Assembly (NCBI GenBank): GCA_022361295.1 | Contig: JAKSBD010000349.1 | Coordinates: 1 to 37,939 of the forward strand | Reading direction: 5' to 3' | Origin: Bacteroidales bacterium | GTDB taxonomy: Bacteria > Bacteroidota > Bacteroidia > Bacteroidales > Marinilabiliaceae | DNA: 37,939 bases | In this document: one piece after another, positions 8,695-16,621 of the stretch | Position numbering within the stretch: position 1 is the first letter of the stretch | Layout of the letters: the number at the start of each line of letters is the position of its first letter | The notes under the pieces: generated by a model | The model's database searches: none | Told to the model about the DNA's origin: nothing | The model's input: the letters and a program-made list of their open reading frames with translations, nothing else | Program-made: the position numbers and the translations under genes

Positions 8695-9254
8695 ATGCCC
8701 CGTTTTTCTCTTTAGTGCCCTGTAAGCTTTTTTGTATTAGGATTTTTAGTCTCTTAACCTTGATTATAAAAAGAGAATGTAATGTTTTAGTTGCATATGA
8801 GATAAAGAGCTCTGAATATGCAATAAGTCATCTTTTTAAATTCGTAACTTGTTAATGTTATTTTATTCAAAAATTGTTAGTGTTCATTCATTAATACTTC
8901 CATTTGATTGATTAATTATTTACATTCGTTATACCTTTTAACTATCGCTATTTTCCTCTTTATAATCTATCTAAATTAATGTCGCTTACGTGTCAAAAAA
9001 AAATTATATTTGGTTCCTAAAAAATGTTAATTTTTAGAATTACAGCATTTGATCCTGATATGTTGCAAAATGAGACTTGTGTATTAACAGACAGAGATGT
9101 GATTAGTAAATTGAGGTTAAGGTTAAGTTGCTCAGGTAATTCGGTAAAAGATCATTTAGGTTGAATGAACATATGAAGGCTAAGTTATTGAATGCTTTTA
9201 ATTAGTAATGGGGAGTCAGTTAGGATTAATTCTGCTGGCTTTAAAATATAAATT
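8695..9254 (+). other. Long AT-rich gene-free region and leader of the V-ATPase operon
   Basis: No convincing gene lies here. It contains an inverted repeat (TTGCATAT at 8791-8798 with ATATGCAA at 8816-8823, plus inner GAG/CTC) and a consensus -7 box (TATATTTG, 9005-9012). A 46-codon frame (9024-9164) starts just after that box but resembles nothing I know. If the box drives the ATPase operon, the leader is about 235 nt, unusually long. Confidence 0.5.
9005..9012 (+). promoter_or_regulatory. Bacteroidota -7 box (TATATTTG), probable V-ATPase operon promoter
   Basis: TATATTTG is a full match to TAnnTTTG and is the best such site in the gene-free region upstream of the ATPase A gene. No clear -33 element is visible about 19 nt upstream. 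Confidence 0.45.
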
Positions 9255-10889
9255 ATGAACGATATCAATAAAAAGAGGACAGGAAACCTGATTTCCATCC
9301 AGGATTCGTTGGTGAAAGCCCGATTCTTTGATGATGTGATAATGGGGGAAACTGCTGAGATTTCCGTTGATGGAAAATTCCTCCAGGCGGAGGTTTTGCA
9401 GATACTGCCTGATCCGAAAAATGCCGATGCAGGTATTGTAGAAATGCAGGTTTTTGAAGATTTAACCGGAGCCAAGATTGGTGATGAAGTGGTGTTTAAG
9501 GGCACTCCTTTATCTGTTTTATTGGGTCCAGGTCTCTTAACCAGTGTATGGGACGGACTTCAAAATCCCTTGTATAAACTAAGTGAAGAAGACGCTTATT
9601 TGAAGCCTGGCATGAATGCTCCATCATTGGATGAGGAAACCTTATGGGATTTCACCCCGAGTGTAAAACCAGGTGATTCAGTTGCCGGAGGTGATGTTAT
9701 TGGATCAGTACCTGAAGGTAAGGTGGATCATAAGATATTGGTGCCTTTTACTTTTGGATCTTGTAAGGTTGAAAGTATTATCGAAAAAAGTTCGGTAAAT
9801 ATAACTCAACAAGTTGCAGTTGTAACTGATGAGCTAGGTAACAAGCACGAGCTTAAACTGGTTTTCCGTCATGCTGTAAAATCGCCTATTCCGTTTAAAG
9901 AAAGAGCAATACCAAGCAAACCTATTTCGACAGGAACACGTGTAATTGATCTGTTAGCACCTGTTGGATATGGAGGTACAGTTGGTAACCCTGGTCCTTT
10001 TGGTGCTGGTAAAACAGTATTACAGCACTCTTTATGTAAATATGCGGTTGCTGATATCATGATTATGGCCGCATGTGGAGAACGTGCCGGAGAGGCAGTG
10101 GAGGTTTTTAAGGAATTTGCCGAGTTGGAAGATCCTACAACAGGAGAATCACTGATGAAGCGTATGTGTATTTTTGGTAACACTAGTTCAATGCCGGTGG
10201 CGGCTCGTGAGGCCTCGGTATTTATCGCATTAACAGTAGGTGAGTACTACCGTTACCAGGGCAAGAAAGTAGTCATGCTGGCTGATTCGACTTCTCGTTG
10301 GGCGCAGGCACTACGTGAGCGAAGTGGTCGTCAGGGCGATATCCCAGGGCCGGAAGCTTTCCCAATGGATATTCCAGATCAGATTAAAGGTATGTATCAA
10401 CGTGCCGGTGAAGATCTTGGCACCGGTGGTTCACTAACATTTATTGGAACGGTATCGCCTGCAGGTGGTAACTTCCAGGAACCGGTGACACAAGCGACCA
10501 TGGATGCTACAGGTGGTTTCTGGGGCTTATCTCAGGATCGAGCTGATGCAAAAAAATATCCTGCTATTGATCCTTTGGTATATACTACATCAGTTTATGA
10601 TGGCTTCGTATCATGGAAAGATCGTCAAAGGATGTTGACCACTCTTAATGAGGCCAATGATATTGATCAAACGATTAGTACAATTGGTTTAAAGAAAGTG
10701 CCGGTTGCAAACTATATACAATTTCAAAAAGGTTTGACAATTGATTTCTGTGTAATGCAACAGGATGCCTTTGATAAAATTGATGCTTGTACACGTCCGG
10801 AACGTTTGGATGTAATCAATAAGGCTGTTCAGAACCTGATTGACAGTGACATTGCTTTTGAAGCTGGGATATGGATGATGAGCAGTTAA
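9255..10889 (+). CDS. atpA: V-type ATPase catalytic subunit A, frame ends early (about 48 C-terminal residues displaced)
   Basis: Catalytic nucleotide-binding subunit of the V1 head. Seen: N-terminal beta-barrel (GNLISIQDSLVKARFFDD), GPGLLTSVWDGLQNPL, Walker A GPFGAGKT with Lys253, CGERAGEAVEVFKEF, and ADSTSRWAQALRERSGR. As written the frame stops at 10889 after 544 aa, short of the usual 580-595. The expected C-terminal helices continue without a stop in the -1 frame from about 10862 to 11029. One extra G in the GGG at 10866-10868 would join both parts into a protein of about 591 aa whose stop codon overlaps the B start (ATGA). I therefore read this as one gene with a single-base deletion, in the assembly or in the organism. 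Confidence 0.95.
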   Translation: MNDINKKRTGNLISIQDSLVKARFFDDVIMGETAEISVDGKFLQAEVLQILPDPKNADAGIVEMQVFEDLTGAKIGDEVVFKGTPLSVLLGPGLLTSVWDGLQNPLYKLSEEDAYLKPGMNAPSLDEETLWDFTPSVKPGDSVAGGDVIGSVPEGKVDHKILVPFTFGSCKVESIIEKSSVNITQQVAVVTDELGNKHELKLVFRHAVKSPIPFKERAIPSKPISTGTRVIDLLAPVGYGGTVGNPGPFGAGKTVLQHSLCKYAVADIMIMAACGERAGEAVEVFKEFAELEDPTTGESLMKRMCIFGNTSSMPVAAREASVFIALTVGEYYRYQGKKVVMLADSTSRWAQALRERSGRQGDIPGPEAFPMDIPDQIKGMYQRAGEDLGTGGSLTFIGTVSPAGGNFQEPVTQATMDATGGFWGLSQDRADAKKYPAIDPLVYTTSVYDGFVSWKDRQRMLTTLNEANDIDQTISTIGLKKVPVANYIQFQKGLTIDFCVMQQDAFDKIDACTRPERLDVINKAVQNLIDSDIAFEAGIWMMSS

Positions 10890-11029
10890 AAGAGATGATT
10901 AAGAGTAAGTTTGATGAATTGCGCCAATGGTGGAAGGACTGGAATTACTCAGCTACTGCAGAAGAACAATTAGCTCAGTTACCAAACGCAGTTGACAAAT
11001 TTATTTTACAGGAGGAATACGCCGTATGA
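10862..11029 (+). pseudogene. atpA: Out-of-frame C-terminal end of V-ATPase subunit A
   Basis: This stretch is open in the -1 frame relative to atpA, from just after a TGA at 10859-10861 to TGA at 11027-11029. It encodes an acidic, helix-forming segment beginning MDDEQLKEMIK and including FDELRQWWKDWNY, which looks like the C-terminal helical part of Bacteroidota A subunits. The TGA overlaps the B start as ATGA, the usual coupling between ATPase genes, and an AGGAGG lies about 9 nt upstream of that ATG. I see no slippery heptamer in the overlap (10862-10889), so a sequencing indel or real mutation is more likely than programmed frameshifting. It could also be read as a separate 52-aa ORF, but I think this is unlikely. 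Confidence 0.8.
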
Positions 11030-12336
11030 TAAGAAAAGAAATAAATAAAATTAGCGAAGTAGGTAAAGCTCTTATCTCTGTTGAGGGCAATCCGGGAGTA
11101 GCACTCAACCATGTGGTTGAATTATTAGAAGCTGATACCGGCCAAAGCTTATCATTTGCTAAAGCAATTAATATAACTGAAGATACAACACGTTTTCAGG
11201 TGTTTAATGGAACGACCGGTTTAAGTACCCGTACCAAAATTAGAATGCATGAAGTTCCCCTGACGGCAGGATTTTCTAACAAAATGTTGGGACGTAGTTT
11301 TGACGGTTCAGGTGAAGTTGCTGATGGCGGACCAGAGGTCATTTTTGAGAAAGAAGTATCAACACGATTAGATACGCTTAATCCAACCGTAAGAAATGTA
11401 CCTAAGCAGGCTTTATGGACTGGTATTCCAATGATTGATGTATTTAATACATTGGTTAAATCGCAGAAGATTCCAATCTTTGCGGGTCCTACAGAACCAT
11501 ACAACCGCTTGTTATCACAGATTGCCCAGGGAGCACAGGCTGATGTTATCATCTTTGCCGGAATTGGATTGAAGTTTGATGAGTACCAGTATTTTAAAGA
11601 TCAGTTGTCGCAGTCGGGTAATATTGATAAAACCATCATGTTTACCCACCTGGCCGGTGATTCACAGATTAAAGGTTTAATGTTGCCTGATGTGGCTTTA
11701 AGTGTGGCACGTGAGTTTGGTGATCAGGGAAAAGATGTATTAGTTCTGTTAACTGATATGACAAACTGGTCAAATATTTTACGTAACGTGGCCAACTATC
11801 AGGATATGATTCCTTCTCTTCAAGGTTATCCTGGTTCTTTATATTCAGAGTTGGCAAAACGATACGAGGTGGCTGCCGACATTGAAGGCGCCGGTTCCAT
11901 TACAATTATTGGAGCAACGACTCTTGAGTCTCTAGAAGATCCTGTGCCGGATAATACCGGTTATATTACCGAAGGACAGTTCTTCCTGGAAAATGGAAAG
12001 CTTAAATTAGCTCGTTCATTGTCTCGTCTGAAGCAAGGGGTTAATGGAAAAACCCGAAGTGACCACCGTGCTATCATGACTGCTATGGCATCATTATTGG
12101 CAGATGCTGAAAAAGCACATGAGGCATCAGAGGTGGGTGCTGCCAATGACCCATATTCGCAAAAACTATTACGTTACCGTACCGATTTTATCGATAATGT
12201 TGAAGAGCCATTTGGTGAACCAATTGAGCTTGAAGCAGCTCTTGATAAATGTTGGGCTATTCTTAAACGCCATTTCGATCCTACAGAAACAGGACTCAGT
12301 AAAAAACTGATCGAAGAATATTGGGATAAGAATTAA
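11026..12336 (+). CDS. atpB: V-type ATPase subunit B
   Basis: Non-catalytic regulatory subunit of the V1 A3B3 head. Seen: N-terminal barrel, PMIDVFNTLVKSQKIPIFAG (B-subunit equivalent of the P-loop region, without a Walker A lysine motif), LLTDMTNWSNILRNVANYQD, IPSLQGYPGSLYSELAKRYE, and the C-terminal SLSRLKQGVNGKTR that is characteristic of V-type B. 436 aa is normal. The start codon overlaps the restored stop of the A gene (ATGA), with AGGAGG upstream. A 120-nt gap containing a large hairpin follows before subunit E, the only long gap inside the operon. Confidence 0.96.
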   Translation: MIRKEINKISEVGKALISVEGNPGVALNHVVELLEADTGQSLSFAKAINITEDTTRFQVFNGTTGLSTRTKIRMHEVPLTAGFSNKMLGRSFDGSGEVADGGPEVIFEKEVSTRLDTLNPTVRNVPKQALWTGIPMIDVFNTLVKSQKIPIFAGPTEPYNRLLSQIAQGAQADVIIFAGIGLKFDEYQYFKDQLSQSGNIDKTIMFTHLAGDSQIKGLMLPDVALSVAREFGDQGKDVLVLLTDMTNWSNILRNVANYQDMIPSLQGYPGSLYSELAKRYEVAADIEGAGSITIIGATTLESLEDPVPDNTGYITEGQFFLENGKLKLARSLSRLKQGVNGKTRSDHRAIMTAMASLLADAEKAHEASEVGAANDPYSQKLLRYRTDFIDNVEEPFGEPIELEAALDKCWAILKRHFDPTETGLSKKLIEEYWDKN

Positions 12337-12339
12337 TCG

Positions 12340-12436
12340 GTTACCTGTAAAACATGAAACGAACATGAATTGGAATATTCTAAAATTGTGTTTTTTAGAA
12401 AATGAATAAAATTCATCGAGAGTTTCATCTGGTAAC
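12340..12436 (+). promoter_or_regulatory. 97-nt imperfect hairpin between atpB and atpE
   Basis: Four pairs of complementary segments nest around one centre: GTTACC (12340-12345)/GGTAAC (12431-12436), ATGAAAC (12354-12360)/GTTTCAT (12422-12428), ATGAATT (12365-12371)/AATTCAT (12410-12416), and TTCTAAAA (12378-12385)/TTTTAGAA (12393-12400) with a 7-nt loop. That is 28 bp in one elongated structure with internal loops. No T tract follows, so it is not a plain terminator. It could be an mRNA processing or stability element setting subunit ratios, or the remains of a palindromic mobile element. Confidence 0.7.
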
Positions 12437-12456
12437 TGAATATTAACTTTAAACAG

Positions 12457-13071
12457 ATGAAAGAAATGCACGATAATAAAGAAAACCTGGAAACGATAGT
12501 TTCGAAGCTTAAAGAGCAAGGCATTGATGCAGGAGAGGCTGAAAAGCAACGCATTATAGAAGAAGCTAAGAAACAGGCTGAGGCAATTATTTCAGAGGCT
12601 GAAGCTCAAAAACAGACTATTATAGATGAGGCTAATACAAAAGCTGAACAGGCAGAAAATAATGCCCAAATGGCTTTGAAACAAGCTTCTCGTGATATGA
12701 TTGAGGCAACTAAAGTATCCGTTCTTAAGTATATGGAGTCAATTTTTGGTGAATTAAGTGAAAGCTTATTTACACAAGATCAATATTTACAGGAATTGAC
12801 AAAAGCAGTAGTCGCTTCAATTGAAGGAAAAAAAGCGGTATCTGTCCCTGCTGAAACACTTAAGGCCATGGAGGCATTTATTGCGAAAGCCGGGCTGAAA
12901 GAAGAAGTGGAGTTGAAGCCACTGGCTAATAATGAGGCCAAAATTGTGGTGCAGTCAAAAGAAAATAGCGGCGTACAGTTTGTATTAAGCGACAGTGATA
13001 TACAGCAGGCTATGTTTACCTTATTAAATAAAGATTTGGTTGAGCGCATAACCCAAAACCAGGAGGCCTAA
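12457..13071 (+). CDS. atpE: V-type ATPase subunit E (peripheral stalk)
   Basis: Peripheral-stalk subunit linking V1 to Vo. The protein (204 aa) has an N-terminal, Glu/Lys/Ala-rich coiled coil (about residues 25-90, e.g. IIEEAKKQAEAIISEAEAQK) and a C-terminal globular part ending VERITQNQEA, typical of subunit E. ATG at 12457 or the second ATG at 12466 could start it. It is preceded by the long hairpin gap and followed after 2 nt by the DUF2764 gene. In the Chlamydia, Borrelia and Bacteroides operons I recall, E and its partner precede A; here they follow B. Confidence 0.88.
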   Translation: MKEMHDNKENLETIVSKLKEQGIDAGEAEKQRIIEEAKKQAEAIISEAEAQKQTIIDEANTKAEQAENNAQMALKQASRDMIEATKVSVLKYMESIFGELSESLFTQDQYLQELTKAVVASIEGKKAVSVPAETLKAMEAFIAKAGLKEEVELKPLANNEAKIVVQSKENSGVQFVLSDSDIQQAMFTLLNKDLVERITQNQEA

Positions 13072-13073
13072 AC

Positions 13074-13577
13074 ATGTCAAACTTGGTTTATTTAATGTGT
13101 AGTTTGCCATCGTTGAAGTTTGGTCAGGTTCCTCCTATTACCATGGAGGAGTTTACCGAGGATGCCAAAAGTCAGTTGTCGGCAAAGCACTTTAAAAAAC
13201 TTGAACCGGTTGATATTTATAAGGCAACCGATTCAGAAGGGAAAGTGAGTCTAAAAAGTATTGCTGTTATGTTGGATGAGATGAAAGAAGACATGGCGGA
13301 GCTTAGAGCTGCCAAAGCTCAAAGACGCACCCCCAGTTTAGCGCGACTTCCAATAACTGTAGTTCATGCCAATCCATTGGAGCGTGAGAAGCTGATAATG
13401 AGATGGCAGTGGGAAGAACTCGACACTATAGTTGCCGGAGAATCGTTTTCTTTAACAGAGGTTATGGTTTATAAACTGCGTTTGCAGATTTTAAATCGTT
13501 TAAATTCCTTTGATAAGGATCGAGGTTCAGAGGTATTGGCGTCGGTTGTGAACCCGCCTAAAAAGAAGGAGGGATAA
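13074..13577 (+). CDS. DUF2764-like V-ATPase-associated protein (short form)
   Basis: 167-aa protein whose N-terminus (YLMCSLPSLKFGQVPPITME) matches the start of DUF2764 proteins, found in bacterial V-ATPase operons beside subunit E. Family members I recall are about 260-280 aa, so this is a short form. It has been suspected to replace subunit C, which has no gene here; that is inference. It follows atpE by 2 nt and its TAA overlaps the next ATG by one base (TAATG), so it is translated with the operon. The C-terminus is Lys-rich and soluble; there are no membrane segments. Confidence 0.7.
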   Translation: MSNLVYLMCSLPSLKFGQVPPITMEEFTEDAKSQLSAKHFKKLEPVDIYKATDSEGKVSLKSIAVMLDEMKEDMAELRAAKAQRRTPSLARLPITVVHANPLEREKLIMRWQWEELDTIVAGESFSLTEVMVYKLRLQILNRLNSFDKDRGSEVLASVVNPPKKKEG

Positions 13578-14185
13578 TGGCAGGAGTTAAAATTAAATAC
13601 ACGAAAACAGAGCGTGCCCGTCAGAAGAAAATTCTAAAGGTATCGCTTCGAATGCTGCCTTTGTTCGAAGCCATGGAGAAATCCTTAATGTCAACAATTA
13701 ATACAATTGCTGAAAGAATTGAGGAAATTCGACAGGTGATTGAAAGGAACAATCGAAAAGCTGAACCATGGATTGCTGTTATGAGTGATTCGCACGTGGA
13801 CATTAAATCGTTTATTTCTGTAAATGAAGTAATAACTAAGCCTGTGGATGTGGCTGGTGTTCGCGTGTATCAGTATGAAGGTGTTGACTTTAACGTTGAA
13901 CCCATTGAGTCTGATACACCGTTGTGGGTGGATGATGCCATTGGCTTAATGAAAGAGCAATTGCAACTCATGGCTGAAATAGACTGTTTGGAAGAGCAGA
14001 TTCGTTTACTCGAAGAAGAGCTATTGGATGTTCGTGCCCGTATTAAATTGTTTGAAAATCGTCGTATTCCAAATGCGAAAACTGCGATTCGTAAAATTGG
14101 TCAGAAATTGCAGGATGATGAACGTCTGACAATTGCAACTGCCAAAGTGGTTAAGACCAGTCAAAAGGAAGGAGTGATGGCATGA
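13577..14185 (+). CDS. atpD: V-type ATPase subunit D (central rotor stalk)
   Basis: Central shaft of the rotary enzyme, turning inside the A3B3 head. The 202-aa protein is mostly helical: an N-terminal helix (KYTKTERARQKKILKVSLRM), a middle region, and a C-terminal helix ending VRARIKLFENRRIPNAKTAI plus KIGQKLQDDER, the family's RVNLFE-xxIP signature. It overlaps the previous gene by one base and the next (subunit I) by four (ATGA), a pattern of tight translational coupling. Confidence 0.95.
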   Translation: MAGVKIKYTKTERARQKKILKVSLRMLPLFEAMEKSLMSTINTIAERIEEIRQVIERNNRKAEPWIAVMSDSHVDIKSFISVNEVITKPVDVAGVRVYQYEGVDFNVEPIESDTPLWVDDAIGLMKEQLQLMAEIDCLEEQIRLLEEELLDVRARIKLFENRRIPNAKTAIRKIGQKLQDDERLTIATAKVVKTSQKEGVMA

Positions 14186-15999
14186 TTATAAAAATGAAAA
14201 AACTATTGCTCTTTATGGCGAATCCTACCAATGATATGGATGAGGATTTGATGGTTTTAGGCAATATGGGCTTGATGCATATTTCGCCATTTCAACCGGC
14301 TAAAGATGAGTCGATAGAGCGTGTTCAAAAACGCATTGACGAGTTGGAAAAGGCTATTGGCATATTAGATGAGTATGAAGGAACTGAACCGGATTCATCA
14401 ATAGAAGTCAATAATTACGCCCGGGAAGAGAGAGGTGAAGTTGCTCTATTGGAAAAAGTTCTGGAAGCGAACAACGCTGCAAATGATCTGAAAAAGCAAA
14501 TTGCTGAAGTTTCCAAAGCTAAGCAATGGTACGATAGCTGGGGAAATATTTCGTTGGACGATATTAATATTATCAATAAGAACGGGGTATACCTTAAGCT
14601 ATACGAAGTGCCTGAAAAGGATCTGAAAAGTCTCCACAATCAGGAAAACGTCAAAATTGCAGGTCATTCAAATGGTCTTGGTAAGGTAGTGCTTATCAGT
14701 GAGGATAAAGATGCTGCATTAAACTATCATCAGGTTGAGTTACCTGGTATATCAAAGCGGGAAGCCGAACTTGCGTTAAGTGAGAAGGACACCGAGTTAG
14801 AAAGTAACTTGCAGTTATTACAGAAGCTAAGTGCTCAAAAAGGCCTGTTGACAGAAGCCCTTGAAGAGCGTTACCGACGACTAAAAATACGCACTGTTCA
14901 GTATGGTGGTATTGCCTTTCATGATAAGGTGCGTTGTTGGGAAGGGTATATTCCGGAAGACAAGGTTAGTAATGTAACCGAAGCTGCTGAGCAAAACGGA
15001 TGGGGTTATGTGGTACGTGAACCACGTCCTGATGAATATGATTTAGTTCCAACCTTGCTTAAGAATCCGAAATGGACTCACAAGATTAAACCTGTAATGA
15101 ATTTTATGGGGCTTGTACCCGGATACAATGAAATAGATGTTTCGAATGTCTTTTTAATCTTCTTTACATTCTTTACCGGTATTCTGGTGGGTGATGCAGG
15201 ATATGGAGTAATCTTTTTTGCTTTGACTCTTTTGGCACATTGGAAGTCAGGATTTGTTAAGAAAATAGAGTTTGGCTTGTTTTACACACTGTCTGTATCT
15301 GTGATGACATGGGGTGTGTTGACCGGAACCTATTTTGGTGCTGAAACCATTGCCAATATCCCGTTTTTGAAGCAACTGCAAGTGCAACAACTGGCTAGTT
15401 TTGGAGGGGATAACCTAAAGATACAACAATTTATGTTCCTGATTGGAGCTGTACATTTAACCATTGGTCACCTGCAAAAAGGATGGAAATACATTAATAG
15501 TGTCATTCCTGTGGCCCAAATTGGTTGGGTATCCATTGTTTGGGGTCTATACTTTCTGGTAAATAAGATGGTTTTGGGAATAGAGGCTCCTGAATTTATG
15601 CCATGGTTATTTATTGGTGGTGCTGTATTGGTTGCCTTATTTTCAAGCCCGGGTCAGCCTGTCTTTAAAGGTATGCTGTCATCATTAGGTAATCTACCTT
15701 TGAATGTGATAAACGGTTTCTCTGATGTTATCTCATACATTCGTTTGTATGCCGTTGGATTATCAACCGTATTAATGGCGAGTAGTTTTAATGATATGGC
15801 CATAGGAGAAGGCATTACCACTATTGCTTCAGGAATTGGGGCTGTATTGGTGCTTGTACTTGGACATGCATTAAACATGACATTGGCAGCGATGGCAGTA
15901 CTGGTACACGGCGTTCGATTAAATATGTTGGAATACGCAGGCCATGCCAGCGTAGAATTTTCGGGGAGTGAATACAACCCATTTAAAATTAAAAAATAA
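14182..15999 (+). CDS. atpI: V-type ATPase subunit I (membrane stator, a-subunit homolog)
   Basis: Ion-conducting stator of Vo. The N-terminal ~310 residues are soluble with coiled coils (e.g. ERVQKRIDELEKAI); the C-terminal half has about seven to eight membrane helices starting near NVFLIFFTFFTGILVGDAGY. Arg521 in SDVISYIRLYAVGLS is the conserved stator arginine that faces the carboxylate of the c-ring; a second motif, LVHGVRLNMLEYAGH, closes the protein. 605 aa is typical for bacterial V-type I. It starts inside the stop of atpD (ATGA) and is followed after 26 nt by the K subunit. Confidence 0.96.
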   Translation: MIIKMKKLLLFMANPTNDMDEDLMVLGNMGLMHISPFQPAKDESIERVQKRIDELEKAIGILDEYEGTEPDSSIEVNNYAREERGEVALLEKVLEANNAANDLKKQIAEVSKAKQWYDSWGNISLDDINIINKNGVYLKLYEVPEKDLKSLHNQENVKIAGHSNGLGKVVLISEDKDAALNYHQVELPGISKREAELALSEKDTELESNLQLLQKLSAQKGLLTEALEERYRRLKIRTVQYGGIAFHDKVRCWEGYIPEDKVSNVTEAAEQNGWGYVVREPRPDEYDLVPTLLKNPKWTHKIKPVMNFMGLVPGYNEIDVSNVFLIFFTFFTGILVGDAGYGVIFFALTLLAHWKSGFVKKIEFGLFYTLSVSVMTWGVLTGTYFGAETIANIPFLKQLQVQQLASFGGDNLKIQQFMFLIGAVHLTIGHLQKGWKYINSVIPVAQIGWVSIVWGLYFLVNKMVLGIEAPEFMPWLFIGGAVLVALFSSPGQPVFKGMLSSLGNLPLNVINGFSDVISYIRLYAVGLSTVLMASSFNDMAIGEGITTIASGIGAVLVLVLGHALNMTLAAMAVLVHGVRLNMLEYAGHASVEFSGSEYNPFKIKK

Positions 16000-16025
16000 G
16001 TAAAATCTAATAAAACTATAATACG

Positions 16026-16484
16026 ATGACATTATTAACAGTAGTAAACGGATTTGGTGGTCACGCCATCGCTTTAGGAATCGCAGGAGTAGGTTCAGCA
16101 ATAGGTACAGGAATTGCAGCCATGGGCGCAATGGGGCTTTGGAAGCAATCAATTAAAGATAAAAAGAAGTTGCCTGCATTAGCACTTGCAATGGTAGGTA
16201 TGCCTTTAAGTCAGGTGATTTATGGTATGATCTTCATGAACTCATTAATTGGAGCTAACCTTAATCCTGATAGCTATACCAATCAAATGATTTTCGCTTT
16301 ATTCGTAGGTATCGCTATTGCTGCATCAGCTATAATGCAGGGACGTGCAGGTGCTGCTGCTTGTTCTAACTTAGCTGTTGACGACAAGCAAGGTGCTGGT
16401 ATGTACATTGCAGCTATGGGTGTTATTGAAACAGTTGCACTTTTGGCAATGGTTTTCGGTATGGGTGGAATCCCTGCTGCGTAA
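16026..16484 (+). CDS. atpK: V-type ATPase subunit K (c-ring proteolipid) with sodium-binding residues
   Basis: Rotor-ring proteolipid of 152 aa with four membrane helices in two hairpins (GIAGVGSAIGTGIAAMG starts the first). The single ion-binding carboxylate is Glu135 in IETVALLAMV; helix 2 lacks one, as usual for V-type rings. Residues aligned with the sodium site of Enterococcus hirae NtpK (L61, T64, Q65, Q110, E139; Y68) are Met59, Ser62, Gln63, Gln105, Glu135 and Tyr66. The two glutamines argue for sodium rather than proton coupling; this is inference from the family. The gene ends the operon and a terminator follows. Confidence 0.95.
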   Translation: MTLLTVVNGFGGHAIALGIAGVGSAIGTGIAAMGAMGLWKQSIKDKKKLPALALAMVGMPLSQVIYGMIFMNSLIGANLNPDSYTNQMIFALFVGIAIAASAIMQGRAGAAACSNLAVDDKQGAGMYIAAMGVIETVALLAMVFGMGGIPAA

Positions 16485-16513
16485 GGAATAATTTCTTATC
16501 CATAAAATATCAA

Positions 16514-16544
16514 AAGAGTTGGCTATATTTGCCAGCTCTTTTTT
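16514..16544 (+). terminator. Terminator of the V-ATPase operon
   Basis: AAGAGTTGGC (16514-16523) pairs with GCCAGCTCTT (16531-16540) with one G-T pair, loop TATATTT, then TTTT. It stands 30 nt after the atpK stop. Confidence 0.88.
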
Positions 16545-16566
16545 GTTATAAAATAAATAAAGGTAT

Positions 16567-16609
16567 TAGTCAAGGTAATGAAAAACAATTGACTTCTACC
16601 TTAAGACTA
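16567..16609 (+). promoter_or_regulatory. Leader hairpin with alternative pairing before the 119-aa gene
   Basis: TAGTCAAGGTA (16567-16577) can pair with TACCTT-AA-GACTA (16597-16609). Part of it (AGTCAA, 16568-16573) can instead pair with TTGACT (16589-16594). The two structures exclude each other. The element lies 13 nt upstream of the start codon. It may be regulatory; the arms are short and chance is possible. Confidence 0.3.
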
Positions 16610-16621
16610 TAAACTAACTAC

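Noticed and set aside
10862..10889. Programmed -1 ribosomal frameshifting in atpA
   Set aside because: The overlap between frames is only 28 nt and contains no X-XXY-YYZ slippery heptamer; slipping earlier would meet the TGA at 10859-10861. An indel at GGG explains the data more simply.
12340..12436. Reading the B/E hairpin as a transcription terminator
   Set aside because: No T tract follows the stem, the outer stems are interrupted, and the downstream genes E to K have no separate promoter box that I can see.
12169..12549. Minus-strand frames across the atpB/atpE junction
   Set aside because: They read through the complement of the hairpin and gene ends; no start signal and low-complexity Phe/Ser-rich translation.
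16524..16531. TATATTTG, a full -7 match, in the loop of the V-ATPase terminator
   Set aside because: It falls in the hairpin loop, has no -33 partner, and is 90 nt from the next start; chance is likely in such AT-rich DNA.
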